From positions 1-41,711 of the forward strand of contig DHGP01000020.1 in NCBI GenBank assembly GCA_002402825.1: a DNA stretch of 41,711 nucleotides, in the 5' to 3' direction. A program made the translations under genes and the position numbers. Below the pieces are notes generated by a model, which worked only from the letters and a program-made list of their open reading frames with translations, searched no databases and was not told the DNA's origin. How positions within the stretch are numbered: position 1 is the first letter of the stretch; each line of letters starts with the position of its first letter. Positions 25,000-32,555 of this stretch are shown piece after piece. The stretch comes from Firmicutes bacterium UBA4795. Lineage in GTDB: Bacteria; Bacillota; Desulfotomaculia; Desulfotomaculales; Nap2-2B.

Positions 25000-27138
25000 T
25001 TGCTTTCTCTTAATGAAATTGCATTTTTTCTTAATCCTCGTTCAGTGGCTTTAGTTGGTGTAACTACCCGTACAGAACCAGAAGCATACAATCCTCTTGA
25101 CCCGTTGCTGAAAACCGGTTTTAGCGGCCGGATTTATGCTGTTAATCCTAAGGGAGGGGAAGTATTAGGCCAAACATTGTATCATTCAATATTAGAATTA
25201 CCGGAAGTGGTAGATTTAGCGGTTATTTCTACGCCCCGCGAAGCGGTCTTAAAAGTGGTAAAAGAGTGTGTAGCCAAAGAAATTAAGGCTATAATTGTTA
25301 TCACTCAGGGTTTTGCCGATGGAGACAAAGAAGGTCAAATGATGCAGGCAGAAATGAATAAAATAATCCAGGGTACCAGGACCCGGCTTATTGGGCCTAA
25401 TACAATTGGCGTGATAAATGCTTTTACTGATTTTCATACTGTTTTTGTTGATTTTCACCGTCAAATAAACCATAATTGTATGATTAGTCAATCAGGAATA
25501 TTTCTGGTGGGCTCAGCTGATTTTACAGCCGGGATTGGCTTAGGAATTGATCTTGGTAATGCGGCCGATGTCGAAGTAAGTGATTTACTGGAGTATTTAG
25601 GTAATAACGCTCAAATTAAAGTAATAAATTTACACATTGAGGGAATAAAAAATGGGCGGCGATTTATGGAACTTGCCCGAAAAGTGGGCCGTAAAAAGCC
25701 AATTTTTTGCTTAAAAACAGGTCGTAGTGAGGTAGGAGCTAAAGCAGTCATGTCGCATAGTGGTTCTTTAGCCGGCGAGGACCACGTTTTTGAGGCGGCT
25801 TTTAAACAAAGTGGTATTATTAGGGTGCAAGATGTCGAAGAAATGCGTTCTTTTAATAAGACTTTTCTTACTTACCAGTCCATTTCAGGTCCGAGGATTG
25901 CGGTTTTAACCATTAGCGGTGGGGCAGGAATTGCAACGGCTGACGCCATGAGTAAATACAACTTAAAATTAGCGCAGTTCAGCCCCTCCACTGTAAGCCG
26001 TCTTAAAAAAGTTTTTCCTGATTGGATGGAAGTAATTAATCCGGCCGATATTTGGCCGGCAGGAATGATGCACGGATACCGCCATATTTATTCCTTATCA
26101 TTAGAGATAGTACTTAGTGATCATCAAGTTGACGCGGTATTTTGTGTTACACCCGCGTACCTCCATCCGGCTCAAGATAAATTATTAAACATATCTGATT
26201 TGCTTAACCAAGCTGCCGCAAAACACCCCGAAAAACCGGTGGCGGTTTGGGTATATGGTCCTTACCGGCAGGAATTTGCCTCTATATTGGAAAAGCCAGG
26301 TCGGATTGTAGCATATCATTCACCAGAAAGAGCGATGGCTGCTTTAGGAGCACTATACCATTACCATCACCGGATAAAACCTGCCCTGGAAACCACGGAG
26401 GAAAAGGAGCCTCTCATTGCTTTTAATGATCAAAAAATAACCCGGGTTAAAAATTTTTTTTATACGAACCGAAAACAAAATAATGCAATGATTAATTTTC
26501 CTGAACTGGGAGAATTACTTCAAGCTTATGGTATTCCTACCGTGTCAACAAAAGAAGCTTACAATTTAGCTGAGGCATTGGCCGCAGCTGAAGAAATTGG
26601 TTATCCGGTAGTCATGAAAGTATTAAGTTCTGAAGTTACTCATAAATCTGACGTAGGAGGCGTTTATTTAAATTTAAACAGCCCTGCTCTCGTGGAAAAA
26701 GCTTTTAAGAAAATGAAGACCCTTGAGTTAAATCAAGAGTTAAAAATACAGGTTTTAGGGGTTCTTATTCAGCCTTATGTTACTAATACGGATAGTATCG
26801 AGGTAATCCTGGGAAGTAAAAAGGACCCGGTTTTTGGTCCTGTTTTGGTTTACGGGTTAGGAGGCATTTACACCGAATTATTTAAAGATATTGCTTTTCG
26901 GATTGCCCCAATTAACCGTACCCAGGCGCTGGCCATGATTCAGGAAACGCGTTCTTACCAGTTGCTTTTGGGTTTTCGGGGTAAGCCCCCTTTGGATCTG
27001 GAAGCTTTGGTTAATTCCTTGCTTAACCTGGGGCAAATGGTTGTTAATCATCCTGAAATTCAGGAACTAGACCTTAACCCTTTATTGGTAATGCCTAAAG
27101 GAGTACTGGCTCTTGACGCCCGCTTAAGACTAGATTGA
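25000..27138 (+). CDS. ADP-forming acetate/acyl-CoA ligase, fused alpha-beta subunits
   Basis: This 712-aa protein combines both subunits of ADP-forming acyl-CoA synthetase, which converts acyl-CoA, ADP and phosphate to acid, CoA and ATP. The order is a CoA-binding domain (FLNPRSVALVGV, then GRIYAVNPKGGEVLG), succinyl-CoA-ligase-like domains with RLIGPNTIGVIN and MSHSGSLAGEDHVFEAAFKQSG (phosphohistidine loop), and from ~residue 495 an ATP-grasp domain with GYPVVMKVLSSEVTHKSDVGGVYLNL and VYGLGGIYTELFKDIAFRIAP. The start is TTG 25000, with AGGAGG 9 nt upstream. It follows the degenerate Acs-like gene by 90 bp and probably shares its transcript. It would give substrate-level ATP in fermentation or syntrophy. 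Confidence 0.9.
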   Translation: MLSLNEIAFFLNPRSVALVGVTTRTEPEAYNPLDPLLKTGFSGRIYAVNPKGGEVLGQTLYHSILELPEVVDLAVISTPREAVLKVVKECVAKEIKAIIVITQGFADGDKEGQMMQAEMNKIIQGTRTRLIGPNTIGVINAFTDFHTVFVDFHRQINHNCMISQSGIFLVGSADFTAGIGLGIDLGNAADVEVSDLLEYLGNNAQIKVINLHIEGIKNGRRFMELARKVGRKKPIFCLKTGRSEVGAKAVMSHSGSLAGEDHVFEAAFKQSGIIRVQDVEEMRSFNKTFLTYQSISGPRIAVLTISGGAGIATADAMSKYNLKLAQFSPSTVSRLKKVFPDWMEVINPADIWPAGMMHGYRHIYSLSLEIVLSDHQVDAVFCVTPAYLHPAQDKLLNISDLLNQAAAKHPEKPVAVWVYGPYRQEFASILEKPGRIVAYHSPERAMAALGALYHYHHRIKPALETTEEKEPLIAFNDQKITRVKNFFYTNRKQNNAMINFPELGELLQAYGIPTVSTKEAYNLAEALAAAEEIGYPVVMKVLSSEVTHKSDVGGVYLNLNSPALVEKAFKKMKTLELNQELKIQVLGVLIQPYVTNTDSIEVILGSKKDPVFGPVLVYGLGGIYTELFKDIAFRIAPINRTQALAMIQETRSYQLLLGFRGKPPLDLEALVNSLLNLGQMVVNHPEIQELDLNPLLVMPKGVLALDARLRLD

Positions 27139-27214
27139 AACAACAATTAAAAACATTTTACTAGAAATTTTAATTTAAAAATTAGGAGTGTTAAAAAAAA
27201 CAAGGTTAAGTTTT

Positions 27215-27967
27215 ATGTATCAATGGAGTAAAGTGAATTTTAATAATTCTAAGGGTTTAAAACTAGCCGGCCTTTACTGCGTTTCGGCGAGTAAAAAAGG
27301 CCCTATCGTAGTGGTTTGCCATGGTTTAGCGGGGAGTAAAGAAGGAAGAGGACGAGCTATAGAAATGGCTGAGGAGTTGGCAGCTTACGACTGGTCAACA
27401 TTTTTGTTTGATTTTACCGGAGTTGGGGGAAGTGAAGGTACTTTTGAAGATCTTACCTTAACCAGACAAATAGACGACCTGGCAAGTGCTGTATCGTGGT
27501 GCAGCCGGCAGGGGTTTAGCCCCATTATTGTCCAGGGACGTAGTTTTGGCGGAACAACTGCTTTAGGTCTAGCTGCCTATGACCACCGGGTGGCAGGCGT
27601 TTGTACATGGGCCGCTCCAGTTACGCTAGAAAGGCTCGTTGTTGGCTCCTCGCAACCTTTTCGGGACGTAACAGAAAAAACTTTTACGGAAAAAAAGGTT
27701 GTTTTACTTAAAGATGAATTTTTAAAGGATATTAAAAAATATAATATAACCCATTGCGCCTCTTTAATTTCCCCCCGACCCTTTTTGGTAATCCACGGCG
27801 TTCAGGACGAGGTAGTTTCTAGCTTTGAGGCTGAAGCAATTTATCGTGCTGCCGGCCAGCCTAAAGAATTAGCCTGGATTGAAGGGGGTGACCACCAATT
27901 TACCACTACATATCGTCAGGTTTGGAAAATCTTTTTTAGCTGGTTGCATAAAAATAGGATAAGATGA
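27215..27967 (+). CDS. Alpha/beta hydrolase (esterase/acyl-peptidase-like)
   Basis: The ~250-aa product has an alpha/beta-hydrolase fold with the oxyanion segment VVCHGLAGSKEGRG, DFTGVGGSEG, the nucleophile elbow QGRSFGGTTAL (Ser in GRSFG), a late Asp in VIHGVQDEVV, and the catalytic His in GGDHQF. No signal peptide is visible, so it is probably cytoplasmic. I prefer ATG 27215, 8 nt after AAGG. A GTG at 27188 overlaps the AGGAG that would be its own ribosome site. The substrate is unknown. It follows the acyl-CoA ligase by about 75 bp on the same strand and may hydrolyse an acyl ester or thioester. Confidence 0.8.
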   Translation: MYQWSKVNFNNSKGLKLAGLYCVSASKKGPIVVVCHGLAGSKEGRGRAIEMAEELAAYDWSTFLFDFTGVGGSEGTFEDLTLTRQIDDLASAVSWCSRQGFSPIIVQGRSFGGTTALGLAAYDHRVAGVCTWAAPVTLERLVVGSSQPFRDVTEKTFTEKKVVLLKDEFLKDIKKYNITHCASLISPRPFLVIHGVQDEVVSSFEAEAIYRAAGQPKELAWIEGGDHQFTTTYRQVWKIFFSWLHKNRIR

Positions 27968-27992
27968 TAAGATAATTTAATTAAGCTCTTAA

Positions 27993-28271
27993 CTATTTGG
28001 TAGGGAGAATTTTAAAATCAGGAAAATCACCGCGGTAGGCTTCGTTAGTTTCTTCTATTTTTTCCACTATTGCGGCCGGCGGGCCCTGATTGCACCACCG
28101 TAACATTTCAGCCACCGCAGACTTGGAGCCTTCAAAAATTGCTTCTACCCGACCATCCCGTAAATTTCTTACCCAGCCGGTAATTTTTAGTTTTTTGGCC
28201 ATTTGGCAGGTATGCTCCCGGAAATAAACACCCTGCACCCGGCCGCTAAGGTATACATGCTTACGCAACAT
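27993..28271 (-). CDS. acyP: Acylphosphatase
   Basis: This small cytoplasmic enzyme hydrolyses acyl phosphates such as acetyl phosphate. The 92-aa protein has the full signature: LSGRVQGVYFREHTCQMAKKL, whose GRVQGVxFR loop binds phosphate with the catalytic Arg, then TGWVRNLRDGRVEAIFEG containing the catalytic Asn. It is convergent with the hydrolase gene (gap ~25 bp) and divergent from the MoaD-like gene. It runs next to an ADP-forming acyl-CoA ligase, so a link to acyl-phosphate turnover is possible but not shown. Confidence 0.92.
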   Translation of the reverse strand: MLRKHVYLSGRVQGVYFREHTCQMAKKLKITGWVRNLRDGRVEAIFEGSKSAVAEMLRWCNQGPPAAIVEKIEETNEAYRGDFPDFKILPTK

Positions 28272-28470
28272 GACGCCAAAGTCTCTCCCTTATTTTGCCT
28301 TAAATTTTATTCTTTTTAAGCTAAGAAAGCAAGCGGGAAAAGGTTATGAAATAGGGCATAAATTTAATTTGCAAAAATAATTCTTATAATTTATAATTTT
28401 TATAAATTAAGGTTGTAAAATATATAAGCTAAAACATGACTAAAAATATAATAAACAAGGGGGGAATTAG

Positions 28471-28746
28471 ATGGGTATTACCGTTAGAATCCAGGGCTCA
28501 TTAAGTAACTTAACCGGGGGTAAAAAGGAAATAGTATGTGAAGCAAAGGATGTGGCGGAATGTTTAAACCAACTTGAAACGCAATTCCCGGGTTTAAAAG
28601 GTAAAATATGTAATGAACAAGGAAAAATGCTTGGGGCTTTAAATGTTTACGTTAACGGAGATAACATAAGGTATCTTCAAGGTATAGATACCCCTTTAAA
28701 ACATGGGGATGAAATTACTATTATTCAGGCTATTGCGGGAGGTTGA
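28471..28746 (+). CDS. MoaD/ThiS-family ubiquitin-like sulfur carrier
   Basis: This 91-aa beta-grasp protein ends in AIAGG, the C-terminal Gly-Gly that is adenylated and thiocarboxylated in MoaD and ThiS. Other signatures are VRIQGSLSNLTGGKKEI at the start, FPGLKGKICNEQG, NVYVNGDNIRYLQG, and PLKHGDEITIIQAI near the end, closest to the MoaD type. AAGGGGGG lies 7 nt before the ATG. Its stop overlaps the next gene (TGATG), so the three genes 28471-30042 are translationally coupled. Standard MoaD would be near MoaE or aor, neither of which is here. Confidence 0.88.
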   Translation: MGITVRIQGSLSNLTGGKKEIVCEAKDVAECLNQLETQFPGLKGKICNEQGKMLGALNVYVNGDNIRYLQGIDTPLKHGDEITIIQAIAGG

Positions 28747-29276
28747 TGTTTAACATGATTGTTGACCGGCCAGAATCACATTTTATCTTTCTTTTTCACC
28801 CTGATGCTTTTTACGGGTATCACTATATTGCCTATCAGGGAAAACCTTTAACGAATAAAGAATATTTAGAGCACTGGGGGAAGTGGGTGCTTATTGGAAC
28901 ACGCTCTGAATTTGATAGCCTGGCTAAAAATATTGACCCTTACGTTGAAAAAGGAATTATCCCTTGCGTTAAATATGACCGTGTTCCTCTTAAGCACTTA
29001 GGATTAGAAGAATGTGTCATGTGCGTATACTGTGATGACCGGCAAAGAGATGAAGTATGGAAGATTTTAGCCAAATATAATGTTAACCTGAAAGCATGGT
29101 TTTACGAACGTGAGACATTGGAGATGTGGTCGCCAGGGGGAAGGCTGCTTGAAAACTGGATTGCTTCCCAAAATTTAAGCGAAGAAGAGGCCGAAAAAGT
29201 TAGGGAAGATGCTCGTCAGCGAGTTAATGCCATTTATGAAGAAGAAGAGGCTATCTTTACTGGATGGGAACAATAA
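28746..29276 (+). CDS. Uncharacterised protein in a MoaD/ThiF cassette, CxxCxxC motif
   Basis: I do not recognise this 176-aa protein family. It is soluble, with no signal or membrane segment, and rich in aromatic residues. Notable features are FHPDAFYGYHYIAYQG (residues ~17-32), EHWGKWVLIGT, a Cys at ~74, and a tight cluster CVMCVYC at ~90-96 (Cys at 90, 93 and 96), then KAWFYERETLEMWSP and an acidic C-terminus. The cysteines could hold zinc or accept sulphur. The ATG at 28746 overlaps the MoaD-like stop by one base (TGATG) and the ThiF-like gene starts 7 nt after its end. It may be the target or sulphur acceptor of that activation system. Confidence 0.78.
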   Translation: MFNMIVDRPESHFIFLFHPDAFYGYHYIAYQGKPLTNKEYLEHWGKWVLIGTRSEFDSLAKNIDPYVEKGIIPCVKYDRVPLKHLGLEECVMCVYCDDRQRDEVWKILAKYNVNLKAWFYERETLEMWSPGGRLLENWIASQNLSEEEAEKVREDARQRVNAIYEEEEAIFTGWEQ

Positions 29277-29283
29277 AAATATT

Positions 29284-30042
29284 ATGTTTCTTACGGAGGA
29301 GCAAAAAGACAGGTACCACCGCCAGATTATACTTCCTGAAGTAAAGGAAGAAGGACAAAAGAAATTACTAAAAGCTAAGGTTTTATTAATTGGGGCAGGT
29401 GGTTTAGCTTCGGCAGCAGCTTATTATTTGGCTGCGGCCGGGGTAGGAAAAATTGGTCTTGTTGACGGTGATCGCTTGGAGCGCAGTAATTTACAGCGCC
29501 AAATTTTACATCAAACTGCCCGGTTAGGAGAGCCAAAAGTTATTTCTGCCCGGCAAACATTAACGGCTTTAAACCCAGAAATTGAAATAACAACCTATCA
29601 GGAAAACCTGACTGTTTCCAACGCCTTAAAGCTTATCCAGAGCTATGACCTGGTACTTGATTGTAGTGATAATTTTGCTACCCGTTATTTAACTAATAAG
29701 ACATGCGTTATAGTGCAAAAACCAATGATTTATGGAGCCGTATCACATTTTGAAGGGCAGGCTATGACTATTCTTCCTGGGGTAGGGCCTTGTTATTGCT
29801 GTCTGTATCCCGAACCATCTTTAACCGGTGCAATTCCTTCTAGCAAGGAAGTAGGTGTTATCGGGGTTCTGCCAGGGTTAATAGGGGTAATTCAAGCCAC
29901 GGAAGCGCTTAAATTTGTCTTACAGCAAGGAAAATTATTAGTTGGCGAGCTTTTAATGTATAATGCTTTAACTTTAGAATTTTTTAAGCTTAAAATTAAA
30001 AGAAACCCTAGATGTTCTGTATGTGGGATTAATAATAAATAA
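29284..30042 (+). CDS. ThiF/MoeB/HesA-family adenylyltransferase
   Basis: The ~252-aa E1-like enzyme adenylates the C-terminus of a ubiquitin-like carrier protein. It has RYHRQIILPEV at the start, the nucleotide loop LIGAGGLASAAAYYLAAAGVG, DGDRLERSNLQRQIL, DCSDNFATRYLTN and a zinc pair set (CYCC and CSVC). The frame begins at 29209 inside the preceding gene. I place the start at 29284, where homology begins, although the ribosome site is weak (GGGA at distance) and coupling with the upstream gene is likely. It probably activates the MoaD-like protein encoded two genes upstream. Confidence 0.9.
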   Translation: MFLTEEQKDRYHRQIILPEVKEEGQKKLLKAKVLLIGAGGLASAAAYYLAAAGVGKIGLVDGDRLERSNLQRQILHQTARLGEPKVISARQTLTALNPEIEITTYQENLTVSNALKLIQSYDLVLDCSDNFATRYLTNKTCVIVQKPMIYGAVSHFEGQAMTILPGVGPCYCCLYPEPSLTGAIPSSKEVGVIGVLPGLIGVIQATEALKFVLQQGKLLVGELLMYNALTLEFFKLKIKRNPRCSVCGINNK

Positions 30043-30069
30043 AGAATAATATCAAAGTAAAATATTTTC

Positions 30070-30105
30070 GCCGGCAAAAAATAAGCCCTGCGGTTTACGC
30101 AGGGC
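30070..30105 (-). terminator. Intrinsic terminator
   Basis: GCCCTGCG (30085-30092) pairs with CGCAGGGC (30098-30105). On the minus strand it is followed by TTATTTTTT, so it best serves the decayed gene at 30157-30435. It may also stop ThiF-operon readthrough. Confidence 0.7.
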
Positions 30106-30156
30106 ATGTTCTTATTTAATTCATTTAGCCTTAATTCTTTCGGGCAGAATAACATC

Positions 30157-30435
30157 CTAGACTCCAACTACAACGGCGCAAATTAGCGTCCCCCATAGAC
30201 TAAGCTGTAAAAAGGCGGGCATGATAAATTGCGCCAGTTAAATGACAATAAAAGTTACAATAAAACCAATAATTCCTCTGTTTGGAGCAACTACCTGGCC
30301 ACCTAAGAGCCCTTCTATTACATAGCCTAAGGCCGCGATAATTACAGCAGCAGCTAAGATCCCGCCCAGTGTCCCTTGATTAACCAGGTCGGGGATTAAC
30401 CAGACAATACCTACAATTACTGCGTATTTTTCAAT
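30157..30435 (-). pseudogene. Nonsense-mutated phage-holin-family-like membrane protein gene
   Basis: Minus-strand translation from ~30435 gives KYAVIVGIVWLIPDLVN, then GGILAAAVIIAALGYVIEG, LLGGQVVAPNRGIIGFIV, then TAA (30240-30238), then LAQFIMPAFLQLSLWG and AVVVGV before the final TAG at 30157. Relatives have an aromatic residue at the TAA position (as in IVIYLAQF), so a TAT-to-TAA change is the likely lesion. No start codon precedes the frame and its 5' end is missing. It resembles the small multi-helix YvlD/holin-family membrane proteins; the match is from memory of the family pattern. It sits in a 450-bp gap where no intact gene exists. Confidence 0.65.
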
Positions 30436-30451
30436 ATTTTATCAATTTTTT

Positions 30452-30490
30452 ATTAAAAAAACTATTAGACCTTATTTTTCGGACCTAATG
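30452..30490 (-). terminator. Terminator after the nitroreductase gene
   Basis: On the minus strand AGACCT (just after the stop) pairs with AGGTCT across a 17-nt loop, followed by TTTTTTT. It is a modest hairpin in the expected place. Confidence 0.5.
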
Positions 30491-30494
30491 AGGT

Positions 30495-31100
30495 CTATTT
30501 CATTCTTCCTACCGGGATAATATACAAAGGATGCTCTTCGGCAGGCATATTTACTACTTTTTGCACTTCAACATCCCTAAATGCTCCCACTACAACTGTC
30601 CCTAAGCCTAAAGAAACCGCCTGAAGGCAAATATTTTGGGCCGCGTGACCGGCCTCCATATAAACGTACCTGACACCTCTTTCCCCATACTTACCGGTTA
30701 TCCGCTCGTACACGGCCGAAAAAATGATATTTACGGCCCCATTTTCCACGCAGGATTGTCTCAAGGCGGCATTAGCCAAAGCAGTTCTTTTGTCTTCAGC
30801 CAAGTATTTTATAAGTTCATGTTTTAAAAGCTCGTATTTATATATACCAAAAGAAAGATCCTTTACCTTTCCAACTTCCAGGTAAAGCTTCAGGGGGTAA
30901 AGGGCACCGGCAGAAGGAACAGTTCTATAACCCCTTTGGTTGGTAATTCCTTGCGCTGCCCAAAGAAGCTGGCTTACCTCGGCCAGGGTTAGTGGTAAGT
31001 CCTGGTAATCCCTAATTGATCTTCGAGCACGCAAAGCCGCTTCAACTGAGGTAGGACTACTATATTTTGGTGCAGGCAGTTTAACTATTTCTAAAAACAT
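30495..31100 (-). CDS. SagB-type nitroreductase (FMN-dependent dehydrogenase family)
   Basis: The ~201-aa product belongs to the nitroreductase fold, SagB/ThcOx group. It has SIRDYQDLPLTLAEVSQLLWAAQG at the N-terminus, the FMN-contacting TVPSAGALYPLKLYLEVG, then YVYMEAGHAAQNICLQAVSLGLGTVVVGAF and the closing HPLYIIPVGRMK. SagB enzymes oxidise azolines in peptide natural products, but free-standing members of this group also occur and no cyclodehydratase or precursor peptide is visible here. The preferred start is the second of two ATGs at 31103/31100, after AAAGGTGG. An earlier ATG at 31133 adds 11 poorly conserved residues. Confidence 0.85.
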   Translation of the reverse strand: MFLEIVKLPAPKYSSPTSVEAALRARRSIRDYQDLPLTLAEVSQLLWAAQGITNQRGYRTVPSAGALYPLKLYLEVGKVKDLSFGIYKYELLKHELIKYLAEDKRTALANAALRQSCVENGAVNIIFSAVYERITGKYGERGVRYVYMEAGHAAQNICLQAVSLGLGTVVVGAFRDVEVQKVVNMPAEEHPLYIIPVGRMK

Positions 31101-31172
31101 CATTCCACCTTTTAAAATTATCATTTCCGCCAAAAGTGTAAAAAAACCATTTTTATTGCTTAATTCTCTTTT

Positions 31173-31277
31173 TTAAAAACCTTTTTCTTCATAGCTTATA
31201 ATTATAAACTCTTCGCTCAACATATCTCTGATTTCACGCATTATTTTCATTGCATCAAATTTCTTTTCGCTCTTCAT
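31173..31277 (-). CDS. Short antitoxin-like ORF beside a decayed PIN gene
   Basis: This 34-aa frame starts with ATG 31277-31275, preceded by GAGAGGTGATCACTT, which contains a usable ribosome site. It begins MKSEKKFDAMKIMREIRD, a charged N-terminus like small antitoxins that pair with PIN toxins. It appears short compared with those proteins, so it may itself be a truncated remnant. It overlaps the end of the PIN fragment by 23 nt, the order expected for a toxin-antitoxin operon in reverse. Confidence 0.4.
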   Translation of the reverse strand: MKSEKKFDAMKIMREIRDMLSEEFIIISYEEKGF

Positions 31278-31401
31278 AAGTGATCACCTCTCTAGTACTT
31301 CTTATCACAATTAATGAATAACCATACTTAAGATTTACGGCAGCGTCTTTAAATTCTTCTTTCAGGCGTTCGATTATTACGGACGTATCTACATAAATCC
31401 T
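31255..31401 (-). pseudogene. Internally deleted PIN-domain toxin remnant
   Basis: Minus-strand translation from 31401 gives RIYVDTSVIIERLKEEF, then KDAAVNLKYGYSL, then IRSTREVITYEE and a stop at 31255-31257. The first part is the PIN N-terminus with the metal-binding Asp in YVDTSVI. The second looks like the family C-terminus (AVNLKYGY...IRSxREV.xYEE). The middle ~80 residues are gone and no start codon is present. This is best read as a deletion derivative of a VapC-like gene. Confidence 0.5.
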
Positions 31402-31695
31402 TAATAAAGCTAATATCAATATAACAGAAATTAAGCACTTATGTCACTACTTATTTCCGGGTTGTTATCCCGGCGCTTAGAATTACCACCCGGTTCAAAT
31501 CGATATGATTTATGGAATAACCCGGTCGAGAATAACACTGACAATGGTACTGTCCTCGAAGTGTCCGAGCCACCATGTGACCGGTAACTAGTTAGCGATA
31601 ATGTTATCTATTACTACAACAGATCAACAAGAAGAAAGTTTACCGTTTATGTAAAGAGCTAGAAATTTAAAAGCCGCAGCTGGGCATTTTTATTA
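31402..31695. other. Spacer without a recognisable gene
   Basis: This ~290-bp stretch lies between the PIN remnant and the tRNA promoter. It holds only short open frames with no ribosome site and no motif I recognise. One run (31600-31660) can be read as a short basic peptide, but nothing supports it. Confidence 0.4.
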
Positions 31696-31725
31696 TTGAC
31701 GAGAACTTCTTTTTTTGAGTATAAT
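31696..31725 (+). promoter_or_regulatory. Promoter of the tRNA-Pro/tRNA-Lys pair
   Basis: TTGACG at 31696-31701 and TATAAT at 31720-31725 are spaced by 18 bp. The -10 ends 16 nt before the tRNA-Pro 5' end, which suits a stable-RNA promoter with a short leader. Confidence 0.7.
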
Positions 31726-31741
31726 TATATCATACATATAA

Positions 31742-31816
31742 CGGGATGTGGCGCAGTTTGGTTAGCGCGCTTGCCTTGGGCGCAAGAGGGCGGGGGTTCG
31801 AGTCCCTCCATCCCGA
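31742..31816 (+). tRNA. tRNA-Pro (anticodon UGG)
   Basis: Acceptor CGGGATG (31742-31748) pairs perfectly with CATCCCG. The anticodon loop CTTGGGC carries TGG, the T-loop is TTCGAGT, and CCA (31817-31819) is encoded. Only a lone copy of tRNA-Pro is seen here. Confidence 0.95.
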
Positions 31817-31903
31817 CCATTTTGGAAGCTGGAGGCAAGAGGTTGGAGGTTGGATTAAAGAGGAATTCGGTAAACCGAATTTCCGCAACACATTAAAAAA
31901 TAT

Positions 31904-31976
31904 GGGCCATTAGCTCAACTGGTAGAGCAGGCGACTCTTAATCGTCAGGTTACAGGTTCGATTCCTGTATGGCCCA
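31904..31976 (+). tRNA. tRNA-Lys (anticodon CUU)
   Basis: Acceptor GGGCCAT pairs with ATGGCCC. The anticodon loop CTCTTAA carries CTT, the T-loop is TTCGATT, and CCA (31977-31979) is encoded. From 31934 to its end the gene is repeated exactly at 34785-34831, marking it as the target of an integrated element. Confidence 0.95.
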
Positions 31977-31980
31977 CCAG
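31934..31980 (+). repeat. attL-like 47-bp repeat within tRNA-Lys
   Basis: The repeat runs from the anticodon arm (ACTCTTAATCG) through CCACCAG and is identical to 34785-34831. It retains a functional tRNA, as expected when an element supplies the tRNA 3' end. Confidence 0.8.
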
Positions 31981-31991
31981 GGAAATTAAGA

Positions 31992-32036
31992 ATGGCAAGG
32001 ATTCCGGGAGTGGAAGACCTTGCTATTTCTTATTTT
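31992..32036 (+). terminator. Terminator after tRNA-Lys
   Basis: ATGGCAAGG (31992-32000) pairs with CCTTGCTAT (32018-32026), followed by TTCTTATTTTT. A near copy follows the other 47-bp repeat at 34843-34877. Confidence 0.6.
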
Positions 32037-32054
32037 TGATGGTTTTTGCAAATA

Positions 32055-32112
32055 TTTTGCTAACCATTTGCTAACACACTGTTTTGGAAGCATGGTTTAT
32101 AAGACTTCCTAA
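32055..32112. repeat. Element repeat R1 (TTTGCTAAC pair)
   Basis: TTTTGCTAACCATTTGCTAAC carries two TTTGCTAAC units 12 bp apart. It is followed by a looser shared tail (tttgGAAGC...aagactt) shared with R2 (33555-33600) and R3 (34645-34702). R1 and R3 lie just inside the two ends of the element, so they could be arm-type recombinase sites. Confidence 0.5.
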
Positions 32113-32429
32113 TCAGAAATAAAACTACTTTCAATTATTGAATCGGACATTAAACAATGACGCCATTCTTTACTGGCTTTAACTTGTCGTCCTAAAGTAA
32201 GCGCTATATTTTCTCCCATTATGTGGCGCATTACTTCATAGATGGGTCTTTCAATAATCCATTTGGAATAACAAATATGCCTTATATTAAAAGGACGATA
32301 AGTAATTAACTTAAAATAATTCTGCCAGTTATCATTTTTTGCTAATTCTTTTCTAAATTTATCGAGTTTAAAAGTAGATATGTTTTTAAGTTTTAATACT
32401 TCTTTGATTAAAATATTATCTACTTTTAG
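32109..32429 (-). pseudogene. Middle fragment of a type ISP restriction-modification enzyme
   Basis: This 106-codon minus-strand frame has no start and ends at TAG 32109. It contains FKLITYRPFNIRHICYS, then WIIERPIYEVMRHIMGEN and ALTLGRQVKASKEWRHC, ending SIIESSFISD. These are the YRPFDxR...ERPRYEVMRH...SRQ.. motifs of the target-recognition half of type IIG/ISP enzymes (Eco57I/LlaGI class). The corresponding next segment of the protein is found, out of order, at 33598-34272. It appears to be residue of a single gene that was cut and rearranged. Confidence 0.7.
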
Positions 32430-32555
32430 TCAAGGCTAGAAATCCTTTTATATCAAGACTTCTGAAAACTAGGAAAACCTACAAAATCAAATATCTTGAA
32501 TTTTTTAACTGAAAGTGATAACTTTATGAAAAGTACATCAAAGAGGAGAACAAAA

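Noticed and set aside
31696..31896. 66-codon frame across the tRNA-Pro gene
   Set aside because: It begins in the tRNA promoter and overlaps the tRNA, and its translation resembles a tRNA read as protein.
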